Below are positions 62,470-64,000 of a DNA stretch of 64,000 nt, piece after piece. Position 1 is the first letter of the stretch, and each line of letters starts with the position of its first letter. The notes beneath the pieces are model-generated. The model was not told the DNA's origin. It saw nothing but the letters and a program-made list of their open reading frames with translations, and did no database searches. The DNA is from Imbricaverruca yamaguchii (lineage: Eukaryota > Arthropoda > Thecostraca > Neoverrucidae), in contig JAOTOL010001605.1 in the NCBI GenBank assembly GCA_034440575.1, positions 1,271,001-1,335,000 of the forward strand, in the 5' to 3' direction. The translations under genes and the position numbers were made by a program.

Positions 62470-62875
62470 CAGGGATGCGAAGCCAGGAAAATTTTGGACG
62501 GCTCCGGCTCCGACTCCGGCTCCGGGGAAGCATCCCGGCTCCGGGTCCGGGCAAAATGTACCGGCTCCGGCGGCTCCGGCTCCGTACATCCCAAACGTGA
62601 GCCGCCCCGCTTTTGACGGCTCCGGCTCCGACTCCGGCTTCGAGTAAAATGTTCCGGCGGCTCCGGCTCGGGCTCCGGCTCCGGGCCAAATGTTCCGGCT
62701 CCGGCGGCTCCGGCTCTGGCTCCGTACATCCCAAACGTGAGCTTTTGACGACTCCGGCTTCGACTCCGGCTCAGAATAAAATGTCCCGGCGGCTCCGGCT
62801 CCGGCTCCGGCTCCGGGAAAAATGTTCCGGCTCCGGCGGCTCAGTCTCCGGCTCGGCTCCGGCTCCGCATCCCGG
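62470..62875. mobile_element. hAT-type MITE carrying a (GGCTCC)n array
   Basis: Short inverted ends CAGGGATGCG and CGCATCCCGG bound the element. Identical 8-bp sequences ATTAAAAC lie on both sides (62462-62469 and 62876-62883). The end sequence and 8-bp duplication indicate hAT. The interior is almost wholly GGCTCC hexamers with CGACTCC variants, and larger blocks with AAAATGTTCCGG, CATCCCAAACGTGAGC. There is no coding capacity. Confidence 0.9.
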
Positions 62876-63913
62876 ATTAAAACTGTATTAAGAATAATTG
62901 GAGACAATTTGCTTTCTTTCCTTCCACCGACCATATGTGCAATTACAGGAATATATGGAGTAAAATAAGATATTGAAAACAAATATGACCTTCCGGAACA
63001 TAATTCCTCATGTTTCCCCTTAGCAGAGGCAAAGTGTCATCCGTTAGGGCAGTGCTACGTTAAGAAAGGACTACTTTAAACCAGCGTATGTAGCATCCGG
63101 TATCAGGCAATCAAGAAAGGAAAGATTTAAACCATTCATACACGGAAGAACATTTGGAGGATGGCCAGCATCACGGCCCAGGATCAGGCTCCACCCTGAT
63201 CTGAACCTGACCCCGGCCACCCGCGACCTGAAAACGAAGCGGATGTCCGTCGCCCAGGGCGAGTCATAGGCGACCGGACGCAACCTTGGATGTGTCGATG
63301 TGTGTCTTATTTAAAGCTTAGTAAAAACGCCCGTAGATAAAAAAATGTCAAGCTGCTTGGAAAACCCGAAGGTAAAAAAAAACAAGCGCAAACTATGGGG
63401 TACCTTTTTATACTTTCTCTTGATAGCCGTCCTTTTTCAAAATTGGATCGGTCCCTTCCTACTTAATGGAAAATAACCTATATGCTGTTTGCCTTATAGC
63501 TTTTAACTTCGCATCAGTTCAGCTCGAACCAGGTAGAATGCAGACAGAAAATCAGACCAAGCCTGAAGGTCTGGTGTCACGGAAAAAGCGGAAAAGTAGC
63601 TCGAGGAGGACCGGGTGCTCATTCCCGAGGCAGGTACAAAGCAAAATTTGAGGATGAGTGCTGGTGAAATACTTGGGAATAGGGAGACGATGCGGAGCAT
63701 ATACTGGACAGGTAGGTAAAACATGGGCGATAGAAGTGCGAACTTAATATGTGCTGATTTGTACAAATACAAAATTTTTTGCTTCACCTTCTGAGTCTTA
63801 TGCATACAAATACAAAAATTGTCACCCTCAAATATGCCACAGGCTACGTACAGACAAGAAAGGAATAGATTCCCCTTCCTCCACTCACTGGTCGAAGATC
63901 TTAGGCATAAACT

Positions 63914-64000
63914 TTGTTTATTGGGTGGTTCACGACGCACTTTATGCACATTCAGGGCTAATGGCGCCGCCCACGCCGTTTCGCCCGTGGACAGCGGGAT
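63914..64000 (-). mobile_element. SINE family A, copy cut by the right edge
   Basis: The tail and body match the copy at 61823-62006 (TTTATTGGGTGGTTCACG, TTTATGCACATTCAGGGC, GGCGCCGCCCACGC). The tRNA-like head would lie beyond the window. Confidence 0.9.

Overview
The window is eukaryotic nuclear DNA, almost certainly from an arthropod and perhaps a crustacean. Three things point there. One gene is split by an intron with good splice sites. The telomere-type repeat is (TTAGG)n, the ancestral arthropod form. The protein reads like arthropod C-type alpha-1,3-fucosyltransferases. There are no operons, no bacterial-style gene packing and no rRNA genes. The species cannot be named from this sequence.

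Only one protein-coding gene can be supported: a Golgi alpha-(1,3)-fucosyltransferase (GT10 family) on the minus strand. Coding exon 1 (31778-32790) encodes the cytosolic tail, membrane anchor, stem and most of the catalytic domain. Coding exon 2 (13574-13901) encodes the C-terminal 108 residues. They are joined by a phase-2 GT-AG intron of 17,876 bp, giving a 446-residue protein with all the expected family blocks. The centre of the window (13.9-31.8 kb) is therefore intronic, and 32.8-64 kb lies upstream of the start codon.

The rest is dominated by repeats. Minisatellites with unrelated units (9, 16, 17, 21, 22, 27, 30, 32, 33, 34, 38, 40, 41, 42, 52 and 59 bp) occur every few kilobases. 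Long (TA)n, (CA)n and (CT)n tracts are also common. Two minisatellites touch the gene: a 21-bp array starts at the exon 2 splice acceptor, and a 52-bp array starts about 35 bp upstream of the start codon.

Mobile elements are short and non-autonomous. They include a tRNA-derived SINE family with three copies (one complete, with a 16-bp target duplication), a second tRNA-like SINE joined to 14 perfect telomeric repeats, two hAT-type MITEs with 8-bp target duplications, and a small recurring GGGCGC...GCGCCC element. There is also a roughly 226-bp repeat in tandem and inverted copies, and a 16-bp ACGTAC-rich satellite whose largest array reverses strand in its middle. Near-perfect hairpins are common, the largest with 105-bp arms at 38557-38795. 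Long open frames inside the minisatellites (for example at 13.7-14.9, 53.9-55.2 and 60.1-61.9 kb) arise from unit length and composition and are not treated as genes. Two stretches (33.2-33.7 and 48.4-48.6 kb) look like unpolished assembly.
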